Positions 18,748-27,484 of a stretch of 64,000 nt of DNA are shown piece after piece (positions within the stretch are counted from its first letter, which is position 1; each line of letters begins with the position of its first letter). The notes beneath the pieces are model-generated. The model did no database searches, was not told where the DNA came from, and saw nothing but the letters and a program-made list of their open reading frames with translations. This DNA comes from Microvirga sp. 17 mud 1-3 (GTDB lineage: Bacteria > Pseudomonadota > Alphaproteobacteria > Rhizobiales > Beijerinckiaceae). Location: NCBI RefSeq assembly GCF_003151255.1, contig NZ_CP029481.1, positions 2,046,001 to 2,110,000 on the forward strand, written 5' to 3'. The translations under genes and the position numbers were made by a program.

Positions 18748-20249
18748 CAGGAGAACAGCCCATGCAGCCACCAGCGTCCACCCTGTGCCATGGGTGCGTC
18801 CCGAAAGATCCAGAAGCGACCGCCTTCCACGGTCTCGACCCGGTAGTAATCGCGGGCGGCCGCGCCCACATCGCCGTTCCACCATTCCGGCGTAATGCGC
18901 TCCGGGCCGTCGGCCCGCGCGACCTTGTGGCGGATCTTGCGCCAGATGAAGAAGGCTGGCGGATGGTCCGGGAGGAGGGCTGTCGCCACGATCTCTTCGG
19001 GCGGATCGAGCAATCGGGCTGGGCGCGGCAAGGCTGGCGGCCATCCCGATCCCGTTGGTGGCGTGAGAGCTGGGATCCTGCGCGCCATGCGCTCAGGTAC
19101 AAGGCTCTCGACAGGGGCGAGACGATAGACTTTCTTCAGGCCGACACGCGCACCGAGACGATCCACCAGCCGGCCCAGATCTGCCTCGGCCGCCATGTCG
19201 CCTGCAATCCCCTGCGCTTCGGCCTGGGTCTCGGCCAAGGGCTCGACCTTGCTGGCGATGAGCACGACCTCCTCGATGCCGAAACCCGGATCGACGGCTT
19301 GCAGCCGCTCCTCGAAGAGCCTTGCCAGGTGATCAGGGTCCCGCGATGCCCGGGCGGTACCGACACGCAGGCTCGTGCCGCGTTGGTCGACGCGCTGGAC
19401 GAGCAGGTCGAGCCGGCGCACGCCTTTGCCTCGCCGCTCCAATTTCCCGCAGAGGTCCAGAGATAGGTCCCGCACGAGAGTTTCGAGATCCTCGAGCCGC
19501 CCGATGGGATCCGCCAGGGCGCGGCTGGCCATCGGGGTCTCCTGCGGGATCAGGGGCGAGATCGGCTCGAAGGCATGCCCCAGCGCTTGGTCGAGACGCA
19601 GCGCCACGTCGCGGCCGAAGCGGCGGACCATGGGGGCGCGCGGCATGGCTGCGAGCTGGCCGATTCGCTCGATGCCGAGTCGATGCAGGGCATTGAGGGT
19701 ATCGGCAGGCAGACGCAGGGCCCGCAACGGTAGAGGCGCGACCGCTTCGGCCGTTCGTCCCGGCGCCACGATCCCGCCCGATCCGCAGCGGGCGACCGCC
19801 CAGGCAGCGCCGGGCGCATCGGCAATGGCGATCCGGGCCGCGATGCCCTGGCGTGCCATCCGGTCGGCGAGATCCTGCAGCAGAGGTTCCTCGCCGCCGA
19901 AGAGGTGCGCCGCGCCTGCTACGTCGATCCATATCCCGTCAGGAGGATCGGGCGCGACGATGGGCGAATAGCCGATTGCCCATCGGGTGAGATCGCGTAA
20001 GGAGGCTTCGTCCTCCTCCGGCGTCGCATCGATGCTGTGCAGATCCGGCACCAACGCCTGCGCCTGCGCGAAAGGCATGCCGGACGAGATCCCGAGAGCC
20101 TGGGCGGCCCGGCAGGCGGCCCGCACGATGCGGCGCGCGCCGACGGTGTGGACGGTCACGAGCGGCTTATCGCGCGGCGGATCGCCGAACCGGCGCCTGA
20201 TCCGATCGGTCGGCCAGGTCGGCAGGTAGAGCGAGACGACCCTTCGCAT
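18747..20249 (-). CDS. imuB: ImuB, inactive Y-family polymerase-like protein
   Basis: A 500-residue Y-family DNA polymerase homologue that acts as the hub of the mutasome, binding the sliding clamp, ImuA and DnaE2. The N-terminus [16 protein letters not shown] has no acidic residue where active Y-family enzymes carry the first metal-binding Asp, as known for ImuB. Fold landmarks are [32 protein letters not shown] and the helix-hairpin-helix-like [16 protein letters not shown]. The start at 20249 lies inside the end of imuA (83-base overlap). An upstream extension to 20366 is unlikely. Confidence 0.93.
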   Translation of the reverse strand: MRRVVSLYLPTWPTDRIRRRFGDPPRDKPLVTVHTVGARRIVRAACRAAQALGISSGMPFAQAQALVPDLHSIDATPEEDEASLRDLTRWAIGYSPIVAPDPPDGIWIDVAGAAHLFGGEEPLLQDLADRMARQGIAARIAIADAPGAAWAVARCGSGGIVAPGRTAEAVAPLPLRALRLPADTLNALHRLGIERIGQLAAMPRAPMVRRFGRDVALRLDQALGHAFEPISPLIPQETPMASRALADPIGRLEDLETLVRDLSLDLCGKLERRGKGVRRLDLLVQRVDQRGTSLRVGTARASRDPDHLARLFEERLQAVDPGFGIEEVVLIASKVEPLAETQAEAQGIAGDMAAEADLGRLVDRLGARVGLKKVYRLAPVESLVPERMARRIPALTPPTGSGWPPALPRPARLLDPPEEIVATALLPDHPPAFFIWRKIRHKVARADGPERITPEWWNGDVGAAARDYYRVETVEGGRFWIFRDAPMAQGGRWWLHGLFS

Positions 20250-20919
20250 CGCAGGCCTCCACAATCCAGGAACGGGGTTCAGCCCCGCGGGCGCGCAGGA
20301 GTTCAACCTGCCAGCGCTCGCGCCCGAGACCAGGGACTGGCAGGCTCTCGGATGGGGTCGGGGCAATGCGCCAGCGGGTCATGGCGGCTGTCGGAAGGCT
20401 GACCAGATCCTTCTCGGCAACGCTCCACCAGCGGCGGATGACGAGGGCGGTAACGCCCGAACCCTCGGCAGCGAGTTGCAGGCGGCGCGAGGCGGTCAGG
20501 CCGAGGCGGGTGACCTCGCCGACCACGGCTGCGAGCCCTCTTGCATGCAGGCCTTCTTCGACGAGAGGGAGAATGTCCCGGTCACGCGTGGCTTCGGCGT
20601 AGATCACCCGGTCAGGATGAAGCCCTGCCCGAAAGAGGCCGGGGGCGAAGAGGTCGCGACGGGTCAGGCACCAGAGGATGGGCCCTTTGAGGCGGGCGGC
20701 GATGCCAGCGGTGAACAGGGTCGTGCAGCCGGCAAATTCCGACGCAATGCCGGCCTCGATCATCTCATGAAGGGCACCGCGGGCGAGACCGCCATCGGGG
20801 AGATGCTCGTCGAGAACAGGGATCCCGAAGGGTAGGGAGCCCGCCTTGCGCGATCCGCCCTCCAGGTGGGAGATGCTGCGCCGCAGGTCGGCAAGCCTGT
20901 CCTTATGCCCGGCATGCAT
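20167..20919 (-). CDS. imuA: ImuA, SOS mutagenesis protein
   Basis: A 250-residue RecA/SulA-related protein, first gene of the SOS mutasome operon. Recognisable parts are LPFGIPVLDEHLPDGGLARGALHE near residues 29-52, the strand WCLTRRDLF and the LQLAAEGSGVTALVIRRW region. The Walker A loop of RecA is degenerate here, as in other ImuA proteins. The ATG at 20919 lies 34 bases downstream of a LexA operator. It overlaps imuB by 83 bases. Together with imuB and dnaE2 it forms the complete cassette common in bacteria lacking umuDC. Confidence 0.92.
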   Translation of the reverse strand: MHAGHKDRLADLRRSISHLEGGSRKAGSLPFGIPVLDEHLPDGGLARGALHEMIEAGIASEFAGCTTLFTAGIAARLKGPILWCLTRRDLFAPGLFRAGLHPDRVIYAEATRDRDILPLVEEGLHARGLAAVVGEVTRLGLTASRRLQLAAEGSGVTALVIRRWWSVAEKDLVSLPTAAMTRWRIAPTPSESLPVPGLGRERWQVELLRARGAEPRSWIVEACDAKGRLALPADLADRSDQAPVRRSAAR

Positions 20920-20952
20920 GCTCCGTGCCCATTCGGTTCGTCTATTGATGAT

Positions 20953-20986
20953 GTTCCTATTATGTTCTCGGTTGCCGTTGAGTCAA
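20953..20986 (-). promoter_or_regulatory. LexA-controlled promoter of imuA-imuB-dnaE2
   Basis: GTTC-CTATTAT-GTTC at 20953-20967 is a perfect match to the alphaproteobacterial SOS box (GTTC-N7-GTTC). On the minus strand a -35 TTGACT (20986-20981) and a -10 CATAAT (20964-20959) are separated by 16 bases. The -10 lies inside the operator, so bound LexA would block the polymerase. Confidence 0.92.
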
Positions 20987-21253
20987 TCGGCCGCATCGAG
21001 GCTGTGGATACAGTGGAGAAGAGTGTTGCGTGAGGGCAGACGCTCTATGAAAGCCACGCACTCTGACAAGGCGACTGCAGATGACTTCCTTCCTGCTCCC
21101 TGTCTTGCAACATACCATCCGGAGCGTTCCGACGCGCTGCGCGTAGCTGAGGTCACATAGGCTGCGGCGGAGCGCCCTGGTCTGGCAACGAGCCGGTCCA
21201 GGCTTAGCTTCAACCGCAGTCGGCCAGCCAGTTCTGCCTGAGAGGAAATCAGC

Positions 21254-21646
21254 ATGGACCAATTCATGGGCGGATGCCTGTGCGGGAAGGTTCGAATCGT
21301 AGCGTCGGGGCGTCCATACCGGGTCGGCCTTTGCCACTGTCTCGACTGCCGCAAGCATCATGGGGCCGTTTTCCACGCATCCGCGATCTTTCCGCAGGAT
21401 GCGGTAACGATCGATGGCGAAACCCGCGCCTATGCCGGGCGGTTTTTCTGTCCCCGCTGCGGCTCGTCGGTCTTCGCGCGCACGGCTGACGAAATCGAGG
21501 TGAGCCTGGGATCCCTGGATACCCCTGACCAGCTGAAGCCGACCTACGAAAACTGGATTGTCCGTCGCGAATCCTGGCTGCCGCCATTTCCGCTCTCGAG
21601 ACGCTACGAACGTGATCGTGAGGCCACGAGCCGCTTCGAGGAGTAG
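21254..21646 (+). CDS. GFA-family zinc protein
   Basis: A 130-residue member of the GFA (glutathione-dependent formaldehyde-activating enzyme-like) family. The zinc ligands are conserved: Cys8 and Cys10 in GGCLCGKV, Cys27, Cys29 and Cys32 in CHCLDCRK, and Cys66/Cys69 in CPRCGSSVF. Most members have no proven formaldehyde activity, so only the fold is certain. It is cytoplasmic, with no signal peptide. The upstream 267 bases contain the SOS promoter region of the divergent mutasome operon and no other gene I can support. It appears monocistronic. Confidence 0.92.
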   Translation: MDQFMGGCLCGKVRIVASGRPYRVGLCHCLDCRKHHGAVFHASAIFPQDAVTIDGETRAYAGRFFCPRCGSSVFARTADEIEVSLGSLDTPDQLKPTYENWIVRRESWLPPFPLSRRYERDREATSRFEE

Positions 21647-21778
21647 GGGATAGGATTTGTACGGCGGTTGCCTGCTGAGCTCCGCATGCTCCGAGGCGGC
21701 ATCCGGAAAAGCCTGGGCCCGTTGTCCACCGCAGCTGGACCGAGAGGGTCCCTTGGGCCGGAGGGCGGCAGGAAAGTG

Positions 21779-21805
21779 CCGGCGCGGCCTTTCGAGCCGC
21801 GCCGG
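21779..21805 (-). terminator. Likely terminator of the BA14K gene
   Basis: A 10-bp perfect GC-rich stem CCGGCGCGGC/GCCGCGCCGG with a 7-base loop begins 13 bases past the BA14K stop on the minus strand. The following T run is weak. Confidence 0.5.
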
Positions 21806-21817
21806 GAAAGTCGTCGC

Positions 21818-22240
21818 TTACGGATAGGTGCAGACGTAGCGCATGCCGTTATGGGCAAGGAACGTGCCGGTCACCGGGTCGTAGGAACGGTACTTCTTCG
21901 CGCAATAGGCAGCGACGGACGGGCTCACGGTGCCGGGAGGCGGAGGAGCGGCCGGCTGGGCCTGGGCCGAGTTGGCGATGGCGCCGGCGATCAGGGCGCC
22001 CGCCGCAATGCCGGCGACGCCTGCCGCAACGGCCGCGCCGTTGTTGTGGCGGTAGTAAGGACGGCCGTAATAGGGACGTCCGTAGTAATAACCGCGGCGA
22101 TAGTAATATTGCGAATAGCTTTCGTTCGGATAAGCCTTCTGCACGTCGGGCAGGGCCGGGCGGGGCAGCATCTCCGCGCTTGCGGGCAGTGATGTAGCGA
22201 GCGTTGCTGCACCAATCAGGGCCGCTATGAACTTGCGCAT
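21818..22240 (-). CDS. BA14K-family secreted protein
   Basis: A 140-residue exported protein. A signal peptide (about residues 1-22, ending PASA before EMLPRP) is followed by a tyrosine- and arginine-rich repeat region (YYYRRGYYYGRPYYGRPYYR). A glycine- and alanine-rich hydrophobic segment (AAVAAGVAGIAAGALIAGAIA) may sit in a membrane. The C-terminal block CAKKYRSYDPVTGTFLAHNG is the BA14K motif. BA14K is a Brucella immunoreactive protein with lectin-like properties, and the family is widespread in Hyphomicrobiales. The role here is unknown. It is divergent from the molybdopterin-fold gene. Confidence 0.9.
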   Translation of the reverse strand: MRKFIAALIGAATLATSLPASAEMLPRPALPDVQKAYPNESYSQYYYRRGYYYGRPYYGRPYYRHNNGAAVAAGVAGIAAGALIAGAIANSAQAQPAAPPPPGTVSPSVAAYCAKKYRSYDPVTGTFLAHNGMRYVCTYP

Positions 22241-22544
22241 CTTTCACTCCTGATGAGAACGGGGCCAGGACGGCCTCCGTCTGGGAATTCAAGCCTTGGT
22301 ACCTATAGCTCGGCGGTCGGTCCGGCACAATCGGCCGCCGGGCCCGCGAGCCCCTTTCGGCAAGGCCAAAGCGGGCCGAAACGCCGGTGTTGTGCGTCGC
22401 CGCACATGGCCTCCCGGCCATTCGATGGAAGAAACCACCGGAACGCGGGGCTCGCTCACATTCTCTAGGGAAATCCCCCGCTTTTCACTAATACTTCTTC
22501 AGAAAATGTGATTATGTTATGAAATCGTCTCGACTGGGGCCTTC
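22241..22544. other. Divergent intergenic region, no gene seen
   Basis: About 300 bases between the BA14K gene and the signalling cassette. It should hold both divergent promoters. The last 80 bases before 22545 are relatively AT-rich. I found no palindrome or RNA gene that I can support. Confidence 0.4.
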
Positions 22545-23051
22545 ATGCGCGGATACGTGTTGCTCATTCTGACCTTTCTCGGCCTGGCCTGCGCCGCGCC
22601 CGTGTGCGCGGCCGAGCCTTTGCCGATGCCCAAAGGGCAGGTGATCCTGACGGTCACCGGGTCGGTCGCGCAGACGAACGCGCCGGGGCAGGCCCGTTTC
22701 GACCGGGAAATGATCGAGGCCCTTGGGGCTGCCTCCATCAGGACGAGTTCCGCCTGGACGGACGGAGTCCAGCTCTTCGAAGGCGTTCCCCTTAAGGCGG
22801 TGCTGGACAGGGTCGGTGCTACCGGAACCTCCATGACGGCTTCGGCCCTCAACGAGTTCGAGATCACGATTCCGTTTGAGGACCTGAAATTCTCGCCCCT
22901 TCTGGCCACGAAAGCCGAAGGCCGGCTGCTCATGATCCGCGACAAGGGGCCGCTGTGGATCATCTATCCTCGGGACGATCACGAGGAGCTGCGCGACAAC
23001 CGCTATGAATCCCGCTGGGTGTGGCAGCTCAATCGCCTGCATATCGAGTGA
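22545..23051 (+). CDS. Periplasmic molybdopterin-fold protein lacking the cofactor cysteine
   Basis: A 168-residue protein with a signal peptide (residues 1 to about 23, ending VCAAEPL). The rest resembles the oxidoreductase molybdopterin-binding fold of sulfite oxidase/MsrP proteins: ILTVTGSV, then LFEGVPLKAVLDRVGA, the IPFEDL segment and GPLWIIYPRDD. Enzymes of that family bind the metal through a cysteine. Here the mature protein has no cysteine at all, so it is unlikely to be a molybdoenzyme. Its stop overlaps the kinase start in a TGATG junction. I infer a periplasmic binding or sensing partner for that kinase. Confidence 0.82.
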   Translation: MRGYVLLILTFLGLACAAPVCAAEPLPMPKGQVILTVTGSVAQTNAPGQARFDREMIEALGAASIRTSSAWTDGVQLFEGVPLKAVLDRVGATGTSMTASALNEFEITIPFEDLKFSPLLATKAEGRLLMIRDKGPLWIIYPRDDHEELRDNRYESRWVWQLNRLHIE

Positions 23052-25195
23052 TGACCGTGAGCTTAAAGAGTTACAGGACCGCTCTCATCACCCTCGTGGC
23101 CATCGCGAGCATGGTGGCCTGTCTCGTGTTCACGGTGGCGCGGCTCCTCGACGTGGAGAACGATCTGCGCAGCGAGGATACGCACACCAATCTCTGGCAG
23201 ATCACCCAGACCCAGTTCGAAGCCTCCCTGCTGGCCGAAAGCCTCGCCCGGGCGGCCGCTCACGAGAGTTTTGCCGATAACGAGCAGGCGCCGGACTTCA
23301 GGATCGCCATCCTGATCAGCCGCCTCGCGGTCCTGCTCGAAGGCCCGCAGGCCCATCTCGTGGAGCATTTCGGGCATCTCGGGGACCTCAAGCGGGCCTA
23401 TCTCCAGCTGACCCTGGCCGAGCCCCTGATGCAGGGTCCACTCGATCCCGCCTTCGCGCTCCAGCTCAGGGGGCAGGCGCGGGGGCTCGCCCAGGACCTG
23501 CGGGATCTTGCCAACAAGGTGATGATCCTCAACCGGGAGCAGGGGGCGCTGAAGCGATCCATGTACCTGCGGGTGGTGTTCGAGAGCCTTGCCTTCGTCA
23601 TCGGCATCGTGGTGAGCGCCGCTTTCCTGCTGCTGCGCCTCTTCAAGGGCGTCCACGAGGCGACCCAGGCCCGGCGCCTCCTGCGCCAGGAGCAGGAGCT
23701 GTCCGATCTCGTCATCAACAATATCAGCAACCAGGGCATTATCATCTTCGACGAGCAGCTGAGCTGCCTGCTCTGGAATCCCGGCATGGAGACCCTGCTC
23801 GGTCTCAATGCCGATAATACGGTCGGGCACCGTCTTCAGGCGCTTGCCCCCATCTTCGAGAAGACCGGGGTCGCTCAGGCGCTGACCGAGGCCATCCGCG
23901 GGACGAGCGCGATCCTGGAAGACGTGGGGCTCTCACCGCAGGGGCAGGCGCGCTGCCTCGAGATCAACTGCTTCCCGCTGCACATCGCGGAACGCCGGCT
24001 CGGCATCGCGTTCATCCGCGACATCACGGAGCAATGGGAGGCCCGCAAGCAGGCGGAGCGCCAGAATTTCGACCTTACGATCAAGGTGCAGCAGCGCACG
24101 GCGGCCCTTCAGCAGGCGGAACGGCGGCTCATCGCGGCCATCGAGACCGCGCCGGATGGGTTCGCGGCTTTCGACTGGACCGGAAGGCTCCTGTTCGCCA
24201 ACGAGCAGATCCGTTCGGCCGAGCCGGTGACGGTGTGGTGCGCCGAGGACATGACCCTTTCGACCTTCCTGCGCTGTTTCGCCATGTGCGAGGGGGCGGA
24301 CGAGCGCCTTCTCACCCATGACGACACCTTCGTGGATATCGAGCTCGACCTGCGGATCCGGGAGGGCAGCTGGGCTCACCTGTCGGTGACGACCGTCGAC
24401 GGCGGGACGATCTTCGTGCGGCTGACGGACATTTCCGGCTATAAGCAGGCCGCGCAGGCTCTCCAATCCGCCCTCGACCGCGAGCGGGAGACGACCGGAG
24501 CCTATCGCAACTTCGTCTCGATGGTCTCCCACCAGTTCCGGACCCCGCTCGCGATCCTCGATTCGAGTGCCCAGCGCATTCTGCGGCGGGGTGAGAGCCT
24601 CACACAGGACGAGCTCGCAGTCCGCATCCAGCGGATCCGCAGCGCCACCAAGAGGCTGACACGCCTTGTGGAAAGCGTGTTGAACGCCGCGAAGCTCGAT
24701 GCGGGGCGCATCGAACTCAATCCCACATCCTGCAATCTCATCGATCTGGTCTGGGACATCTGCGATCGGCAGCGGGAATTGAGTGCCCATGCCGAGATCC
24801 GTTTCGATGCGCCTGAGACCGCCGTCCAGGTCTATTGCGACAGCATCCTGATCGAGCAGGTGGTCATCAATCTCCTGACCAACGCGATCAAGTATTCCGG
24901 CGAAACTCCGGTCGTCGAGGTCAAAATCTGGATGGACGGGTCGCGCGCCTATTGCTCGGTCCGTGATTGGGGAATCGGGATTCCGGCGGATGAGGTCTCC
25001 CGGATCTTCGAGCGCTTCTATCGCGCAAGGACCGCGACCGGCATCGCCGGAACGGGAATCGGACTGAATTTCGCACAGAAGATCATGCACTTGCATGGCG
25101 GCGAGATTCAGGTGGAAAGTTATGAGGCTGCGGGATCGCTGTTCACGTTCGACCTTCCCATGTCGAACGTGGACCAGTCTCAGCAGGCGGCATGA
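23051..25195 (+). CDS. Membrane-bound two-PAS sensor histidine kinase
   Basis: A 714-residue kinase. Membrane segments at about residues 10-32 and 175-198 enclose a helical periplasmic domain of about 140 residues. The cytoplasmic part has a PAS domain (about 215-330), a coiled coil (330-362), a second PAS-like domain (362-465) and HisKA with phospho-His494 in MVSHQFRTPLAIL. The HATPase domain has Asn611 in LLTNAIKYSG, the G1 box DWGIGIP and GTGIGLNFA. The start at 23051 shares a base with the preceding stop, which implies translational coupling. The response regulator follows 16 bases later. The stimulus is unknown. Confidence 0.93.
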   Translation: MTVSLKSYRTALITLVAIASMVACLVFTVARLLDVENDLRSEDTHTNLWQITQTQFEASLLAESLARAAAHESFADNEQAPDFRIAILISRLAVLLEGPQAHLVEHFGHLGDLKRAYLQLTLAEPLMQGPLDPAFALQLRGQARGLAQDLRDLANKVMILNREQGALKRSMYLRVVFESLAFVIGIVVSAAFLLLRLFKGVHEATQARRLLRQEQELSDLVINNISNQGIIIFDEQLSCLLWNPGMETLLGLNADNTVGHRLQALAPIFEKTGVAQALTEAIRGTSAILEDVGLSPQGQARCLEINCFPLHIAERRLGIAFIRDITEQWEARKQAERQNFDLTIKVQQRTAALQQAERRLIAAIETAPDGFAAFDWTGRLLFANEQIRSAEPVTVWCAEDMTLSTFLRCFAMCEGADERLLTHDDTFVDIELDLRIREGSWAHLSVTTVDGGTIFVRLTDISGYKQAAQALQSALDRERETTGAYRNFVSMVSHQFRTPLAILDSSAQRILRRGESLTQDELAVRIQRIRSATKRLTRLVESVLNAAKLDAGRIELNPTSCNLIDLVWDICDRQRELSAHAEIRFDAPETAVQVYCDSILIEQVVINLLTNAIKYSGETPVVEVKIWMDGSRAYCSVRDWGIGIPADEVSRIFERFYRARTATGIAGTGIGLNFAQKIMHLHGGEIQVESYEAAGSLFTFDLPMSNVDQSQQAA

Positions 25196-25211
25196 AAGGG
25201 GCCTGAGGACG

Positions 25212-26255
25212 ATGGATGTCCGTCAAACCATCCTGTGCATCGAAGACGAGGACGACCTGCGCACCGATATCGCGGAGGAACTGGAATCCGCCAACTACGA
25301 CGTGATCCAGGCCGCGAACGGCAGCGAGGCGCTGGCCATGCTGAGGGCGAAGCGGCCTGATCTGGTCCTGTGCGACATCACCATGCCGGGCCTCGGCGGT
25401 TACGATGTGCTCAAGGCCATGCGCGAGAAAGGGGAGCTGGCGGATATTCCATTTATCTTCCTGACTGCCCTGGCCGACCGGAACGACGTTCTCGTCGGCA
25501 AGCAGGCAGGTGCGGACGATTACCTCGTAAAGCCCATCGACTACGAAATCCTCCTGGCCACGGTGGCGGCACGCCTGAATCAGGTGGCTCGCGTGCAGAA
25601 GAGTGCCGTCCAGCGGGCCGAGGAGGCCTGGCAGGAGATCCTGAAATCCTCCCGCGGGCGCACCGTAGAGGCCCTTTACAAGGCGACCTTCGCGTTCGAC
25701 CGTTTCCTGGTCGGCGTCGTGGTGGTGGACGAGAAGGGCAGCGTTCGTCTCATGAACAAGGAGGCGGAGCGGATCCTTGCGGAGGACGATGGCCTGAGCG
25801 TCTTCCAGGGCGTCCTGAAGGGGACGATGCCCAAGCAGAACGCCAAGCTGCACGAGAGCATCGGGAAGGCCTTCCACGAGGAATCCCTCGACGAGATGAT
25901 CTCGTTTCAGCGTCTGTCCGGAGGGCGACCCTATCTGGTCCTCATCCCGGGACAGCGTTTCTCGGCCGAGGAAAAGCCCGAGGCAGTGGTGCTGCTCCTC
26001 ATCGACACCGAGCAGCGGACGAAGGTCTCGGGCGACACCCTGGTGCGGCTTTACAATCTCACGCCCTCGGAGACCCGCGTCGCCCTCATGCTCATCGACG
26101 GCAAGCGCCTCGACCAGATCGCCGACGAGCTCGACGTGGCCCAGACGACGGTCGTATTTCACCTGAAAAACCTGTTCCGCAAGACGGAGACCAACCGTCA
26201 GGCGGACCTGATCCGGGTTCTGCTCTCGGTGCCGCTGCGCACGGCCGGTGACTGA
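25212..26255 (+). CDS. Response regulator with internal PAS-like domain and LuxR output
   Basis: A 347-residue regulator with an unusual three-part layout. The receiver domain (1-120) has the acidic cluster IEDEDD, phosphoacceptor Asp55 (LVLCDITMPG), Thr85 and Lys107. A helical linker leads to a PAS-like middle part (about 155-270) beginning FDRFLVGVVVVDEKGSVRLMN. The C-terminus (about 281-343) is a LuxR-type helix-turn-helix with LTPSETRVALMLIDGKRLDQIADEL. The ATG at 25212 has GAGGACG in front; an in-frame upstream part overlaps the kinase and is excluded. It is surely the partner of the kinase encoded just before it. Confidence 0.92.
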   Translation: MDVRQTILCIEDEDDLRTDIAEELESANYDVIQAANGSEALAMLRAKRPDLVLCDITMPGLGGYDVLKAMREKGELADIPFIFLTALADRNDVLVGKQAGADDYLVKPIDYEILLATVAARLNQVARVQKSAVQRAEEAWQEILKSSRGRTVEALYKATFAFDRFLVGVVVVDEKGSVRLMNKEAERILAEDDGLSVFQGVLKGTMPKQNAKLHESIGKAFHEESLDEMISFQRLSGGRPYLVLIPGQRFSAEEKPEAVVLLLIDTEQRTKVSGDTLVRLYNLTPSETRVALMLIDGKRLDQIADELDVAQTTVVFHLKNLFRKTETNRQADLIRVLLSVPLRTAGD

Positions 26256-26427
26256 TCGGTCTTTACCGGGCAGTTACCAAGTTTCGTGAAGGAGCGCGTT
26301 TCAATGGGGTCTGCGGCGTTCGCCACGCCATTGCCACGGTTCGTTCAGGTTCCGGAGAGGTTTCGGGGCCTATAACGGTCGGGAACGCGCAGGGAAGGTG
26401 CGAACCCTGCATGAGCAAGGTGATGCG

Positions 26428-26769
26428 ATGAAGACCTTTCGTATGATTTCCGGCGCCGCGCTGGCCATGGCCCTGGTTGTGGGCGCCGCCTCTGTCGAGC
26501 CTGCCGCGGCGCGTGACCGGCTTTCTCCCGGTGCGGCTGCGGCCCTCGGCGTGCTCGGTGGTCTTGCGGTCGGCGGCGCCATCGCGGCGTCCCAGAGCCC
26601 AGCTTATGCGGCTCCGGTCTATGCCCCTCCGCCGCCGCCTCCGCCGGCACCCGTCTATTACGAGCCGGCCCCGCCGCCGGTCTATGTGGAGCGCTGCTTC
26701 ACGGACCGCTACAGCGAGTGGGTCCCGGGTTGGGGCTGGCAGCCACGCCGCCGCACGGTCTGCAATTAG
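26428..26769 (+). CDS. Small exported proline-rich protein
   Basis: A 113-residue protein with a signal peptide (residues 1 to about 28, ending PAAARDR). A short glycine- and alanine-rich hydrophobic stretch (AALGVLGGLAVGGAIAAS) follows, then a proline-rich segment with the run PPPPPPPAPVYYEPAPPP. The end has two cysteines (RCFTDRY and RRTVCN) that could form a disulfide, with the aromatic WVPGWGWQP between them. Similar short exported proteins are common in Hyphomicrobiales; function unknown. AAGGTGATGCG precedes the ATG at 26428. A terminator follows the stop. Confidence 0.82.
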   Translation: MKTFRMISGAALAMALVVGAASVEPAAARDRLSPGAAAALGVLGGLAVGGAIAASQSPAYAAPVYAPPPPPPPAPVYYEPAPPPVYVERCFTDRYSEWVPGWGWQPRRRTVCN

Positions 26770-26793
26770 AGACCGAAGGATGTCGAGACGATC

Positions 26794-26824
26794 AGGCCCG
26801 CGCATGCGCGGGCCTTTCCTTTTC
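26794..26824 (+). terminator. Terminator of the proline-rich protein gene
   Basis: A perfect palindrome AGGCCCGCGCA/TGCGCGGGCCT (26794-26815) is followed by TTCCTTTTC. It starts 25 bases after the stop codon. Confidence 0.85.
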
Positions 26825-26905
26825 TGGGCGTTGTTTTCGGGGCCAGGCGCAACCCCGATTCTCCTTGGGCGTTGAAGGCCTGACGCATTCATGAGAGCGC
26901 AGGCA

Positions 26906-27100
26906 ATGTCCAAATCCCCAAAAGGCCCTGGCGAGCCCCACAACCCCACGCTCAATCCCGGGGATCAAGCCCGGCCCGGCACGCCCGGCGTAGGTGAAAA
27001 CCTGTGCCGTGACTGCAAGGGCAGTGGGCGAATCGGCAACCGGCCATGCCCCACCTGTGGCGGGACGGGCATTATCCTGGAGGAGATCGGCGGCGCCTGA
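26906..27100 (+). CDS. Small zinc-finger-like protein (64 aa)
   Basis: A 64-residue protein. The N-terminal half is proline- and glycine-rich (PKGPGEPHNPTLNPGDQARP). The C-terminal half carries two CxxCxGxG-type motifs, CRDCKGSGRIG and CPTCGGTGII, as in the DnaJ cysteine-rich domain, so it probably binds one zinc. No J domain is present. Conserved small proteins of this form occur in Hyphomicrobiales, but I know of no assigned function. An upstream in-frame ATG at 26891 is a possible alternative start. It converges with the DUF2842 gene. Confidence 0.8.
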   Translation: MSKSPKGPGEPHNPTLNPGDQARPGTPGVGENLCRDCKGSGRIGNRPCPTCGGTGIILEEIGGA

Positions 27101-27116
27101 GGGCCACGTCCAACCG

Positions 27117-27326
27117 TCAGGTTTTGTCGGGCTTGCCCATCCAGCGGATCAGGGGCAGCAGCGGCACGATCCAGATCAGCCCAAGGAAAATATAGGCCAA
27201 GGTCTGCACGAGCTTGGGCGCCTCGGTGATCCGTCCCTCAGCGGCCGCCATGGCGAACATGACGTAGAAGCCGATGAAGACCAGCATGATCACGGTACCG
27301 ATCAGCTTGCGCGTGCGAATGCCCAT
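27117..27326 (-). CDS. DUF2842 small membrane protein
   Basis: A 69-residue inner-membrane protein with two hydrophobic helices, LIGTVIMLVFIGFYVMFAMA and an IFLGLIWIVPLLPLI stretch. It starts MGIRTRKLIGT and ends with RWMGKPD, the pattern of the alphaproteobacterial DUF2842 family. I chose the start at 27326; an ATG five codons upstream at 27341 also has a purine-rich site (AGGAGG, very close). It is divergent from heme A synthase, a neighbour that may hint at a role near cytochrome oxidase assembly, though no function is established. Confidence 0.85.
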   Translation of the reverse strand: MGIRTRKLIGTVIMLVFIGFYVMFAMAAAEGRITEAPKLVQTLAYIFLGLIWIVPLLPLIRWMGKPDKT

Positions 27327-27484
27327 ATGTCTCGTCTCCATCGTCCTCCTGCACCCGAGCCGCGCGCCGTCTGGATAGGGCAGGGCCAAGGTGCGTCACC
27401 GGCATGAATTGCCTGGAGGGACCGCAGCCTCTATGTGACAGCCCATATCCCGGGTTCAAGCCCCAATTCATCGTGAGAGTGAGC

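Noticed and set aside
27440..27480. tRNA-like T-arm sequence (GGGTTCAAGCCCC) before ctaA
   Set aside because: No matching acceptor, D or anticodon arms and no CCA; a chance resemblance.
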